Shown here: in pieces, positions 54,204-62,140 of the stretch | How the letters are laid out: the number at the start of each line of letters is the position of its first letter | How positions within the stretch are numbered: position 1 is the first letter of the stretch | Virus record (IMG/VR): IMGVR_UViG_3300050821_010968 | Coordinates: 1-64,000 of that record | Reading direction: 5' to 3' (one strand) | DNA: 64,000 nt | DNA from: a virus | Position numbers and translations under genes: made by a program | Notes under the pieces: generated by a model | The model's database searches: none | Told to the model about the DNA's origin: nothing | What the model saw: the letters and a program-made list of their open reading frames with translations, nothing else

Positions 54204-55439
54204 CTATTTCCGTGTTGCTCGGAGAAGCTCTTTCATACGGGACTGACGCCCAACCTTGGCAGGCTGCTGTCGAGTGCGATACTTGCCCACCAGACAGATC
54301 GCGCATTCTGAGTAGTCGAATCGTGCAAGCGTGCGCGCGCACTCCAGCGCTTCTTCCTTAGTGTCGAACGCATACCAGACCGTGCGCTTCTGCACGCCGG
54401 GACGGCGTCCGCGCCCACGCTGGCAATTCCGACACGTGCTCAAGTGAAGCTTGGCTTCGGGCTTCACCGGGTCGAACATGACGAAGTGGGGCTTGTTCGA
54501 TTCTTCGCCCTCGCTAAGTGGCGTATAGGCTTGCGTGGACGTGATTTGTTTTACCTTTGGCTCGGCGCGTCCGAGCCAGTAGGTTTCGATCTCGTCCAAC
54601 AGATCATCATACGTCCAGACTCGATTTGTCACGCCTGCTTTCATGGCTGGAGTAAGAGAACACTCAGCCTTCCCCAAACCGGCATGCGCCTTCACAAAGT
54701 TGTAGTACGCGACGTAGATCGCCTGCGCGTGGCAATGGTTTTCGAACTTCTTGGAAAACCTGTATGTCCTTCGGTTGAAGCGGCTGATGTAATTGCGGAT
54801 CGTTCCGTTGTGCCTCTCAACGTAGCTCGTGGATGCTTTCAGAATCTCATCAGCATCGGCCTTGAGCGAGTATTTCTTGATGCCATATACGGTCACGAAG
54901 CTGTCACCGGTTTCTCGGTCCCACCCGCCTTTCATCTGTTTCTTAAGAATGACGTGCTTGGCGTTTGAGCCAAAAGCATCGTCGATTATGCGTGGATAAA
55001 CACTAAATGAATCTGTCGCGATAACCACGGGACCGGGAATGCGATTTCGTAAATCGCGAAAGAATTCTCGTCCAGTTGTGACATCACGTGTGCCAATGCG
55101 GACACTGACAAGGAGTTTGCTGTCAGGATCGATTGCGACCCATGACCACGCGTCCCCCACATGCTTGGGCTTGAAATTTTTCGGAAATTTGCACTGCCCG
55201 GCCATATATTGCTTGGCGTAGCAATATGACCAAATCTCGTCGGCTTCGATTCGTTTCGTGAGGTTGAGGCCGCGTACCTCCCTGTCATGGACATAGGCGA
55301 GTGCTTCGCCATTCATAGCAAGATGTCGCCGGACTGTGTTCATTGAACAGCCGGTAATTTCCGCGATGCCCCTGATGCCGTTATTGTTGCAGATCAGAAT
55401 GAGTATTTCGCGCCGCTTGGCTCTTGAAAGTTTTTTCAA
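54204..55439 (-). mobile_element. IS1-like DDE transposase with a C-terminal Cys extension
   Basis: A 411-residue protein. Residues 5-40 are a helix-turn-helix (RREILILICNNNGIRGIAEITGCSMNTVRRHL). The catalytic core has EADEIWSY (first Asp), ATDSFSVYPRII (second Asp) and SYVERHNGTIRNYISRFNRRTYRFSKKFENH, the VERxN...RRxxxxxxFSKKxENH signature of IS1-family transposases with the last Glu. About 95 extra C-terminal residues contain CRNCQRGRGRRPG and CAICLVGKY, which standard IS1 transposases lack. TTG start with GAGGG upstream. I could not find matching terminal inverted repeats, so this may be a domesticated or immobile copy. Confidence 0.85.
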
Positions 55440-55937
55440 TCGTGTCGCCCTCTTGAATGGCGACGCCCGATATTACCGCGTTAACCTAGGAATTCCGTTA
55501 AGCTCGCAAAGTTTTGCGCCTCTTTGATTTCCTTTTGCGCTTTGTACGGCCTTTTGATTCTTCGCACTCACCTAGCGCGAGGCGAATCACCATGATTCCC
55601 GACTTGATCGGGTCGCGGGGGCGGCTAGGATGCGCTGGCCGTTTGGGCATGGTGATCGATGTACGTCAGTCTAGGCGGTGGGGCAACGCGTATGCGGCTC
55701 TCACAAGTCGTCCTACGGCGGTCCGCTTATTGGACGCCACGATGCAAGGTACATTATTGATGGACCCTTGATAGACCCGTCGGCGACCGCGACGCATTGC
55801 GGATACGGACAGCGTCAACTTGGATAGCCGGAAGCGGAAAAGTTCGGTGGATTTTTTCACGGGGCACCTCTAGTCGAGGTGCCAAAAATGCAGGCGAAAG
55901 GCCGGGAAACAAGGAAACAGAGTTAGAGTCGGCCAAA
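55440..55937. other. about 500 bases without a convincing gene, right part of the island
   Basis: Short open frames on both strands here are Arg/Ser-rich, lack ribosome binding sites and overlap each other, so I call none. The stretch 55440-55560 is the upstream region of the transposase. The rest may be decayed sequence, and the regular phage gene style resumes at about 55938-56138. Confidence 0.5.
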
Positions 55938-56051
55938 ATGAGTCACCACCGCGAATGGGAAAGAATTGGCATTGGGCTGCGTATGGTGATAGTCATATTT
56001 ATGATTCTACCCTCCCAAAGCCTTTTCATATCTCGAATCACAAAAAGGTAA
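55938..56051 (+). CDS. possible 37-residue membrane peptide
   Basis: MSHHREWERIGIGLRMVIVI... with one hydrophobic segment (MVIVIFMILPSQSLFI) and a basic end. No clear ribosome binding site. It could be the first gene after the island or a remnant at its edge. Confidence 0.35.
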   Translation: MSHHREWERIGIGLRMVIVIFMILPSQSLFISRITKR

Positions 56052-56137
56052 CAGACCTGCGACCGATGAGCTATATCCACATTGAGAGGAAATATCCCGA
56101 TGTCAGCCAATAGCTCAAGCGTGTTGTGGACCGAGTA

Positions 56138-56206
56138 ATGATCTGGCGCGGTTTCTTCATCGTCTTGTCCGTCGTCGCTGTTTGCACGGCGATGCAGCTT
56201 TTGTGA
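56138..56206 (+). CDS. 22-residue membrane peptide
   Basis: MIWRGFFIVLSVVAVCTAMQ and two Leu: one hydrophobic helix. It lies 7 nt before the next membrane gene. Similar to the small peptides at 50555 and 50859, which suggests that the same kind of gene run continues after the island. Confidence 0.45.
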   Translation: MIWRGFFIVLSVVAVCTAMQLL

Positions 56207-56213
56207 GGCACAG

Positions 56214-56396
56214 ATGCTTTTCATCGTCGCATGGATTGTGACTGCGGCAGGTAGCTTCTATGCGTTCGACATTGGCGTGACGAGCCCGCGTCCGCTTGTC
56301 TATCGTAAGTGGGGTGCTCGTGGGTTTCTGACCGGCGTGCTACTACTCGCTTTGGCGTTCGTATTGATGTGTGTTCAAAACGGAGATTTCCAATGA
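56214..56396 (+). CDS. two-span membrane protein
   Basis: A 60-residue protein with spans at about residues 1-20 and 36-54 and a short basic loop between (RPLVYRKWGARG). The stop overlaps the next ATG. Function unknown. Confidence 0.64.
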   Translation: MLFIVAWIVTAAGSFYAFDIGVTSPRPLVYRKWGARGFLTGVLLLALAFVLMCVQNGDFQ

Positions 56397-56794
56397 CGAT
56401 GGAACACAAAATCGAACCGGTCCATTGCACCACGCTCGACATGGCTGCGCCGAAAGCAAACGCGACGCCGGAATTCCTCGCGGCATGCGATAAGTATTTC
56501 TACAATTTCGCAAAGCCAATCGTGCAGCAGGAAGGTGAGAAGGCATTGCTGTGTTTTCATTGCGGTGAAGCTTTGACCGGCTTGATGTCGATGATACTCG
56601 GCAGCGGTGGTTTTGAATGGGGTATTGTGCATGGTGAGGGTCGCTGCGCCGGATGTCATTGGCCTGCTCGGGCAAATCACTATGCCAAGAAGGAAGATGG
56701 GACCGAACTTTTTACGTTGACAGGATTCGTCTTGTGCTACCATCCGGATAATGTCGAAATGAAGACGATCAAGAGGAAGGCAAAAGGCGAATGA
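56393..56794 (+). CDS. zinc-binding hypothetical protein
   Basis: A 133-residue protein with LLCFHCGEALTG and RCAGCHWPARANHY, a Cys-Cys...Cys-Cys site with adjacent His residues, typical of a zinc ribbon. ATGA overlap before and after. Function unknown. Confidence 0.72.
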   Translation: MTMEHKIEPVHCTTLDMAAPKANATPEFLAACDKYFYNFAKPIVQQEGEKALLCFHCGEALTGLMSMILGSGGFEWGIVHGEGRCAGCHWPARANHYAKKEDGTELFTLTGFVLCYHPDNVEMKTIKRKAKGE

Positions 56795-57039
56795 AGTTCC
56801 GGAACATCTATGTTGCTGCGCGCAGCGACAATCTTTCATGGCTAACTGTTGCCATGAACGATGTCGAAGATACATTGCTCATCAGCACCAAGATCAACGA
56901 AAAGGACTCCAATACCGTCGAAAGTTATACGTGTTTCAAGATGATGCCGGAAGAGGCACAGAGGCTGTTTGCGGCTTTGGGCGAATATCTTTACGGCAAG
57001 GAATCGATGGCGAAAGTCAACGAGATCGTCGGTCAATGA
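56791..57039 (+). CDS. small hypothetical protein
   Basis: An 82-residue alpha/beta protein (MKFRNIYVAARSDNLSWLTV...), last gene before a class I-like promoter. Function unknown. Confidence 0.68.
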   Translation: MKFRNIYVAARSDNLSWLTVAMNDVEDTLLISTKINEKDSNTVESYTCFKMMPEEAQRLFAALGEYLYGKESMAKVNEIVGQ

Positions 57040-57066
57040 TTCCTTAACTATTTTCCTGCTACACCC

Positions 57067-57119
57067 TTGCGCGTCGCTCGGAACTGGTATCTATTCCCGA
57101 CAGGTCGCGCCTCGGACTC
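57067..57119 (+). promoter_or_regulatory. class I-like promoter with right half-site
   Basis: -35 TTGCGC (57067-57072), 15 nt, -10 TATCTA (57088-57093), half-site CGACA (57098-57102), GACTC at 57115-57119. TATCTATTCCCGACAGGTCG is nearly the same as the gcrA promoter core (TATGAATCCCGACAGGTCG), so the two may answer to the same factor. Confidence 0.62.
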
Positions 57120-57140
57120 ACTCAGGGGCGGAGTAGCCAG

Positions 57141-57491
57141 ATGGCAAACCACCCCAACCGCTCCAAAAAAGAAAAGCATCCGCTCGATATTCAGCGCGAT
57201 GCCGATATGGCCCTTATCCGCGCCATTGCCTCCCGCGCCGTCACTGAATATTCGAATTTCAATGTGCGCATCGACCGACTCGATACGCTGATGGATGTGA
57301 TGTGCGTACACTTTTCCGTTCAGCGCCTCCGGCTCGCCGATCTGTTGGCAGCCGATACTGGCAACTTCATGCACGACATCACCAAAATCAATCGGCATCT
57401 GGATCGAGAGAACACGGTTTTTCTTGAAGGTTTCTCACCGCGCTATTGCGACCGGAATTACGATGGTGTGGTGCTGAAGGTGCCAGCATGA
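57141..57491 (+). CDS. hypothetical helical protein
   Basis: A 116-residue protein (MANHPNRSKKEKHPLDIQRD...), helical with a basic start. GGAG before the ATG. First gene after the class I-like promoter. Function unknown. Confidence 0.72.
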   Translation: MANHPNRSKKEKHPLDIQRDADMALIRAIASRAVTEYSNFNVRIDRLDTLMDVMCVHFSVQRLRLADLLAADTGNFMHDITKINRHLDRENTVFLEGFSPRYCDRNYDGVVLKVPA

Positions 57492-57733
57492 TGTCCGAGA
57501 ATGCGAAATTCGTCGCCGCGCTGGCAAGTCAAGACACGTTCTTGGCTCCCAGTCCCGCGCTTCTCGTCAAGCTCGGTTCCATCATCGTGCATGCCGATGA
57601 GTTCACGTCAGGTGACGGGCATGAGTTCGATCTGGGAGCCATGAAGGTGCTTCTCGCCGATCCGGCTGTCAAGGCGTGGATTGCGGATGGGACGAAGCGT
57701 GCGTTGCTTCCTCTGAAGCGGAAGAAGATTTGA
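57488..57733 (+). CDS. small hypothetical protein
   Basis: An 81-residue protein (MMSENAKFVAALASQDTFLA...) resembling the many small phage proteins that begin with helix-APSPALLVKLGSIIVH and contain a DGHEFD segment; no role known. Starts in the ATGATG overlap. Confidence 0.66.
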   Translation: MMSENAKFVAALASQDTFLAPSPALLVKLGSIIVHADEFTSGDGHEFDLGAMKVLLADPAVKAWIADGTKRALLPLKRKKI

Positions 57734-58197
57734 TGCGCTACTATCTCGATACGGAATTCAATGGACATGACGGCGATCTCTTGAGCATCGGCCTTGTCAG
57801 CGAAGACCTGCAAAAACATTTCTACGGAATCAGGGAATACAGGCGGATCGCGGTTCACCCATGGGTAAAAGAGAACGTCTATCCCGTTCTTAAATCCGTT
57901 CCATCTTTCGTCGATACTGCATATTTTGCGGATTCTCCATCGCTCGGGAAAGCGATTGCGAAATTTCTTGAAAATGATTCCGATCCAGTGATCATCACCG
58001 ACTGGCCCGAGGATATCGCCTATTTCTGCAAGGCGTTGATCACGTCACCGGGATGGATGGTCGATATCCGTGCTCTGAAGTTCGAAATGTACTGCGTCAA
58101 TGCGTATCCGACCGCACTCGCTGATGCGGTTCAGCACAATGCATGGTGGGATGCAATGGCGTTGCGGCATGTTCTTTATGCGGTGCTGAACACATGA
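57733..58197 (+). CDS. DEDD-type 3'-5' exonuclease-like protein
   Basis: A 154-residue protein. RYYLDTEFNGHDGDLLSIGLV (2-22) is the DxE motif I; IITDWPEDIAYF (approximately 96-107) supplies the motif II Asp; and HNAWWDAMALRHVLY (approximately 135-149) is the HxxxxDAxA motif III. It is close in size and layout to small exoribonucleases of the RNase AS type found in phages and actinobacteria. An RNA trimming role would fit the other RNA genes. Start in the TGATG overlap. Confidence 0.82.
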   Translation: MRYYLDTEFNGHDGDLLSIGLVSEDLQKHFYGIREYRRIAVHPWVKENVYPVLKSVPSFVDTAYFADSPSLGKAIAKFLENDSDPVIITDWPEDIAYFCKALITSPGWMVDIRALKFEMYCVNAYPTALADAVQHNAWWDAMALRHVLYAVLNT

Positions 58198-58631
58198 CGC
58201 GCAAGATCACTGTCGCCATGCTCGACAAAGCCAAAGCATGTAAACCACAGCGCGACATCTTCCAAGTTCTCGACATCGAAAACCTCCAATTTACCGAGAA
58301 ACTTTGTCGGGAGTTTTCGCATGTGTTCGATTTTCTCTGGGCTGCCAACAATCTTCTGACCGCCGAAGCACACTGCGTACTTCGCGAACACTATGAAGAA
58401 ATTCTCATAAAATACAAACGTGAACCTATCGAACTGATAGGGGTAGATTATTTGCTGGCATTCGCGCGTCGCATTGAAGCTGATGGAGAACGGCGACTTG
58501 CGATGAGTGCCGATTATGCGAGTGCGTTCTATCACGCGTGGGTTTCAAAGGAGAATGAGATCGGAGAGCCTCTTTATACGCTTCGGCGCAAATGGATTGA
58601 AGAACTCATGTCTGCGCCGGGTTCGCCATGA
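58194..58631 (+). CDS. hypothetical helical protein
   Basis: A 145-residue helical protein (MTRKITVAMLDKAKACKPQR...), ATGA-coupled to the exonuclease-like gene and to the next. Small phage proteins with the CxPQxxxF start are common; function unknown. Confidence 0.7.
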   Translation: MTRKITVAMLDKAKACKPQRDIFQVLDIENLQFTEKLCREFSHVFDFLWAANNLLTAEAHCVLREHYEEILIKYKREPIELIGVDYLLAFARRIEADGERRLAMSADYASAFYHAWVSKENEIGEPLYTLRRKWIEELMSAPGSP

Positions 58632-59041
58632 TGCCAATGGACAATTTTCATTTCGACATCACAGCCCGTCCGGCTCACAAGTTGCGGGCTGACGACGATA
58701 CGCCCGACACGCTGGAACTCGCAATGCGGATCGCGTTTCTCCACCAGCGGGTCGCGACGCACTATTGCATTCATCCGGAAAAAGGACTCGTTTTCTTTTG
58801 GGCACAATCTACACGCTCTTTGATATTGAAATCGATTCCACTTCCTTTTGAACTCGATTATCTAGGCGCAGCCGATTGGGCACGTCGTTGGCTTCGAGAA
58901 CAGGATTACGGTCCTGAACCGAATCATGATGGCTCGAATGTGCGCGGCTGGCGTGTCTACAATGAAGATTGGGGTCACGTCGCCGACGACTGGGCAGCAT
59001 TCGTAGCCATACGCCCGGAATGGGCGATGCTGGGCAAATAA
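58628..59041 (+). CDS. conserved phage protein
   Basis: A 137-residue protein. ADWARRWLREQDYGPEPNHDGSN and RGWRVYNEDWGHV...AFVAIRPEWAMLGK form a pattern (YGxEPDHDGSNxxGWRVYNExWGHV) that recurs in proteins of phages infecting many Proteobacteria. The role is unknown. Start in an ATGATG overlap. Confidence 0.76.
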   Translation: MMPMDNFHFDITARPAHKLRADDDTPDTLELAMRIAFLHQRVATHYCIHPEKGLVFFWAQSTRSLILKSIPLPFELDYLGAADWARRWLREQDYGPEPNHDGSNVRGWRVYNEDWGHVADDWAAFVAIRPEWAMLGK

Positions 59042-59042
59042 C

Positions 59043-59270
59043 ATGATCACAATCAAACTCCGCTGCCCGCGCTGCTATTCTCGCTCGTTTCAACTCGTCG
59101 AAACGGTTGAGATTTTACAGGTGTACAGCGTCATCGGTGGAACCATCGAACCAAACGAACGCGATGAAGAATATCTCGGCTGTCAAAAGGTCGAAGGCAG
59201 TTGCGTGTGCGGGCATAAGTGGCGTCTGCGCGGTGTTGTTAGTATCGATGGGATTAAGGAGGTCGCATGA
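59043..59270 (+). CDS. zinc-ribbon small protein
   Basis: A 75-residue protein with LRCPRCYSRSF and SCVCGHKWR, a zinc ribbon spanning most of the chain. It starts one base after the previous stop. Function unknown. Confidence 0.7.
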   Translation: MITIKLRCPRCYSRSFQLVETVEILQVYSVIGGTIEPNERDEEYLGCQKVEGSCVCGHKWRLRGVVSIDGIKEVA

Positions 59271-59371
59271 TCGACGGTTGGCTGCGTGCGCATCCGCGTG
59301 TTGAATATTGGGGCGCGCTCGTGCTGTCGATGTTCATCATCGCATCGCTTCTCTATGTGGGAACGAAATGA
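59267..59371 (+). CDS. 34-residue membrane peptide
   Basis: MIDGWLRAHPRVEYWGALVL... with one span (WGALVLSMFIIASLLYVG). ATGA overlaps on both sides and AAGGAGG upstream support it. Confidence 0.62.
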   Translation: MIDGWLRAHPRVEYWGALVLSMFIIASLLYVGTK

Positions 59372-59613
59372 CCGCGAAGCAGAAAATCCCGGTCGATCAC
59401 GTTGACGGCGTCACGGAATACGAACTCGTGACGCCTCCGTATTACGACTTCAATTTCGAACGCTTCATGGCGTCCGTCAGCACGGAGCGCGGACTTCGCT
59501 TTGTTACGTGCTCGATGATCGAGGACAGCGGTAAAGCTGTTTGGGTGTTCTTGGTGCATATCGAGACCGGATTTCCACCGGGACCGGCAAAAGAGGAAAT
59601 GCAATATGTATAA
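59368..59613 (+). CDS. small protein, paralogue of 61544-61801
   Basis: An 81-residue protein. The core YELVTPPYYDFNFERF...FVTCSMIEDSGKAVWVF matches YEVATAPYYCAEHNRF...IVCSMIDPSGKCVWAF in the 61544 protein. Function unknown. Confidence 0.7.
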   Translation: MTAKQKIPVDHVDGVTEYELVTPPYYDFNFERFMASVSTERGLRFVTCSMIEDSGKAVWVFLVHIETGFPPGPAKEEMQYV

Positions 59614-60019
59614 AGCCCGTTTGCGCAAAGCCATCGCATTTATTAGGACTCTCGATTATGAAAACATCAATATGGTGATTTTTTCGCCTACTCTTGTGTC
59701 GCAAAAATGCAAATTTATCGGTTGTGCTGTCGGACATATGGCACACAAGAAAGTTTTCGAGGGTCTTAAATTAGACAACAACACGGTTACCTATAAACGC
59801 GCGCGCAATATGGAGGCGGTTGAGAAGTTGTTCGGACTCAAGCACCACGAAGCTATTTATCTCTTCGGGCCGTTTTGGGGCAGCTACGAAAAAGGTACGC
59901 AAGAACCTACTCCGAAAAATATTGCCAGACGTATTGAACGCTTTCTGGTAAATCCGGAGCAACCGGGTGTTGCAAAACTCATTCGCCGCGCTGATTTGAT
60001 GGGAGAATATCATGTATAA
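59606..60019 (+). CDS. GC(I)xGH-family protein, copy 3
   Basis: A 137-residue basic protein: MYKARLRKAIAFIRTLD, FIGCAVGHMAHKKVF, AVEKLFGLKHHEAIYLFGPFWG, TPKNIARRIERFL. The core matches its neighbour (60012) closely, and the GCxxGH plus the later LGL...LF segment link it to the pair at 266-1115. It overlaps the previous gene by 8 nt. Confidence 0.74.
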   Translation: MYKARLRKAIAFIRTLDYENINMVIFSPTLVSQKCKFIGCAVGHMAHKKVFEGLKLDNNTVTYKRARNMEAVEKLFGLKHHEAIYLFGPFWGSYEKGTQEPTPKNIARRIERFLVNPEQPGVAKLIRRADLMGEYHV

Positions 60020-60398
60020 AGTCCGTTTGCGCAAAGCTGCTGCTTTCACCAAGACCATCGATCCGAACTCATTCATCATGACGGTCTTCAGCGGAAGCTG
60101 GGCATGTGGTTTTGTCGGATGTGCGATGGGCCACATGGCGCATGCAAAAGTCTTTCGCGGATTGGTTATGCGTAACGCTATAATCGCTTACAAAGGGCAA
60201 TTCGGTATGGATGCTGTCCGGGAATTGTTCGGCCTCAAGAGAAGCGAAACTTATTATCTGTTTGGGCCTTCATGGGAAATCTATGATCGTGCTTTGCCTG
60301 ATGTAACTCCGAAAAATGTTGCGCGTCGTATAGAGCGGTTCATTGCCAATCCTGAAATTGCCCGTGTTGATCAACTCTTGCATTTGGATGAGTACTGA
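60012..60398 (+). CDS. GC(I)xGH-family protein, copy 4
   Basis: A 128-residue basic protein, tandem copy of the gene before: MYKVRLRKAAAFTKTID, FVGCAMGHMAHAKVF, AVRELFGLKRSETYYLFGPSWE, TPKNVARRIERFI. It overlaps copy 3 by 8 nt. Function unknown. Confidence 0.74.
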   Translation: MYKVRLRKAAAFTKTIDPNSFIMTVFSGSWACGFVGCAMGHMAHAKVFRGLVMRNAIIAYKGQFGMDAVRELFGLKRSETYYLFGPSWEIYDRALPDVTPKNVARRIERFIANPEIARVDQLLHLDEY

Positions 60399-60682
60399 TG
60401 AAATGTCCAAAATGCGGTTCGGAAGAGTGCTATCGCGATAGCGTGGATATCGGCGTCGGCATCATACACGGCCCGTACGGTTGTCCTGAATGCGGATGGT
60501 CCGAGGACCCGCAATACGATCTTTCCGAAGGCCGCGATCCGGTCGATGAAAGAGGTGGTGCAATCGATCAGTATGGCGGCTATCATCCGCCCGGCTCGAC
60601 GATGGCGTTGAGTTATCAGTATGCACGCGAAGCTGAGAATATGGCTTCTGAACCCATTGACAACCAACTAGAGCCAGAGTAA
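60398..60682 (+). CDS. zinc-ribbon protein
   Basis: A 94-residue acidic protein with KCPKCGSEEC and GCPECGWSED, a standard zinc ribbon, and a disordered Gly-rich second half. Start in the TGATG overlap. Function unknown. Confidence 0.72.
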   Translation: MKCPKCGSEECYRDSVDIGVGIIHGPYGCPECGWSEDPQYDLSEGRDPVDERGGAIDQYGGYHPPGSTMALSYQYAREAENMASEPIDNQLEPE

Positions 60683-60712
60683 GGCTTGGAAAGTCAAAAA
60701 GGACTCTTTCTG

Positions 60713-61186
60713 ATGGGAACGCGCGCTGACTTCTACGTTGGAAAAGGTAAAGATGCCGAATGGATCGGCTCGATTGCAATGGACGGCTATCGGGATGGTA
60801 TTGCAGGATACATTCTAAAGGCCAAGAACGAAACGGTCTATCGTAAAGCAGTCGAAACTTTTCTCAAGAGCCGTGACGATGCACGCTTTCCCGATCAGGG
60901 CTGGCCGTGGCCTTGGGATGATAGCGGAACGTCAGATTGCTCCTACTGGTTCTTCGATGGACAGTGTTGGGATGCACACGGCGCTTACATGGTCAATGGC
61001 GATTGTGGTGAGCACGACGTGTTTCTTTCTTGCCGGGTTCCTGAACTCGAATCCGGATATCAAGATGAGGATGGCTTTTTCCTACCGGAGAGGATCGGCG
61101 AGCTACAGACAGTTGAGTATCCGTGCATGACGACGAAGCGCGGCAAGCTCTCATACGATGGCATGCTACTGCTGAGGACACGATGA
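60713..61186 (+). CDS. conserved phage/bacterial protein with MGTRADFYVG start
   Basis: A 157-residue protein. The N-terminus MGTRADFYVGKGKDAEWIGSI...DGYRDGI and the centre WPWPWDDSGTSDCSYWFFDG are hallmarks of a family found in phages and their Proteobacteria hosts, without known function. I chose the ATG at 60713 to match that start; AAGGA precedes it. Confidence 0.78.
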   Translation: MGTRADFYVGKGKDAEWIGSIAMDGYRDGIAGYILKAKNETVYRKAVETFLKSRDDARFPDQGWPWPWDDSGTSDCSYWFFDGQCWDAHGAYMVNGDCGEHDVFLSCRVPELESGYQDEDGFFLPERIGELQTVEYPCMTTKRGKLSYDGMLLLRTR

Positions 61187-61362
61187 GACATCAACTCATT
61201 GACGATACGCTCTATGTCGAACGTGATCCCAAGACCGGCGCGACGCTCGGCATTATCGGACGCTGCACATGCGGCTGGACGACGGGTCATCGCTTCTCCA
61301 GTGCGATTGCATCGGTAGCGTTCGCCGATCATCAGGAAGCGCAACGGAAGAGAGAATCATGA
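61183..61362 (+). CDS. small protein with CxC site (59 residues)
   Basis: A 59-residue protein (MRHQLIDDTLYVERDPKTGA...) with GRCTCGWTTGH and a C-terminal HQEAQ; it may be half of a zinc site. ATGA overlap with the gene before. Function unknown. Confidence 0.65.
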   Translation: MRHQLIDDTLYVERDPKTGATLGIIGRCTCGWTTGHRFSSAIASVAFADHQEAQRKRES

Positions 61363-61547
61363 TCATCGTAAAGTTCGCGATCTTTCACAAATATTGGGAT
61401 GACGATTTTCCGTGTTATGGTCCGGAAAAAGCTTTCTTCGCGACATATCCGCTGGCGGAGCGCGCGCTTGCAACTGGGAAGTACGACGATCCCAATTTTC
61501 CTCCGGTGATTATGAATGTCACGGTCGAGAAGGATATGTTGAAATGA
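61359..61547 (+). CDS. small hypothetical protein
   Basis: A 62-residue protein (MIIVKFAIFHKYWDDDFPCY...), aromatic-rich. ATGA overlap on both sides. Function unknown. Confidence 0.65.
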   Translation: MIIVKFAIFHKYWDDDFPCYGPEKAFFATYPLAERALATGKYDDPNFPPVIMNVTVEKDMLK

Positions 61548-61801
61548 CGAAGCCTGTACCCAAGAAGCCGAAAGTCTATATCACACTCGAAAACGCCACG
61601 TCGATGCAGTACGAAGTCGCTACTGCTCCGTACTATTGTGCTGAACACAATCGTTTCTATGGTGCAGTCCTGACCAATGCAGGACGACGCGGCATTGTGT
61701 GCTCCATGATTGATCCGTCAGGTAAATGCGTCTGGGCATTCCAACATTATGTTCAAGGCGAACCATATGAACGCACTCTCCCAAGGGGAATGAAAATATG
61801 A
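61544..61801 (+). CDS. small protein, paralogue of 59368-59613
   Basis: An 85-residue protein sharing the YEVATAPYY and CSMIDPSGKCVWAF core with the 59368 protein; the ends differ. ATGA overlaps join it to its neighbours. Function unknown. Confidence 0.7.
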   Translation: MTKPVPKKPKVYITLENATSMQYEVATAPYYCAEHNRFYGAVLTNAGRRGIVCSMIDPSGKCVWAFQHYVQGEPYERTLPRGMKI

Positions 61802-62139
61802 GTCTCCTGACCGAAACCGCCGACTATGCCGAACCCGGCTCGTGGGGACGTATGAGTAATGGCTGGCCCGGCATCAAAGGTGATCAGGCTTACGACATGT
61901 ACGTGTTCGCGAATTGTTGCGAGACCATTCCCTATGGCAGCTACGTCCTGATGGGACAAAAGGGCCAGTACGGTTGTAAGGAATCCTATCTCCGCGTTCA
62001 CGTCGATCATATCGAGCAATTGAAGGCCGACTTCAAAGCCGCTGGCGAACCCTCCTCGATGGAGAGCGTGGAACGCCGGGAGAAAACAGGCAAGCGCGAT
62101 AAATGGGGCAATCATGGTCATGCCCCGAAATGGTGGTGA
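61798..62139 (+). CDS. hypothetical protein
   Basis: A 113-residue protein (MSLLTETADYAEPGSWGRMS...) with a glycine/aromatic centre and a basic C-terminal tail (RREKTGKRDKWGNHGH). ATGA overlap. Function unknown. Confidence 0.68.
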   Translation: MSLLTETADYAEPGSWGRMSNGWPGIKGDQAYDMYVFANCCETIPYGSYVLMGQKGQYGCKESYLRVHVDHIEQLKADFKAAGEPSSMESVERREKTGKRDKWGNHGHAPKWW

Positions 62140-62140
62140 G

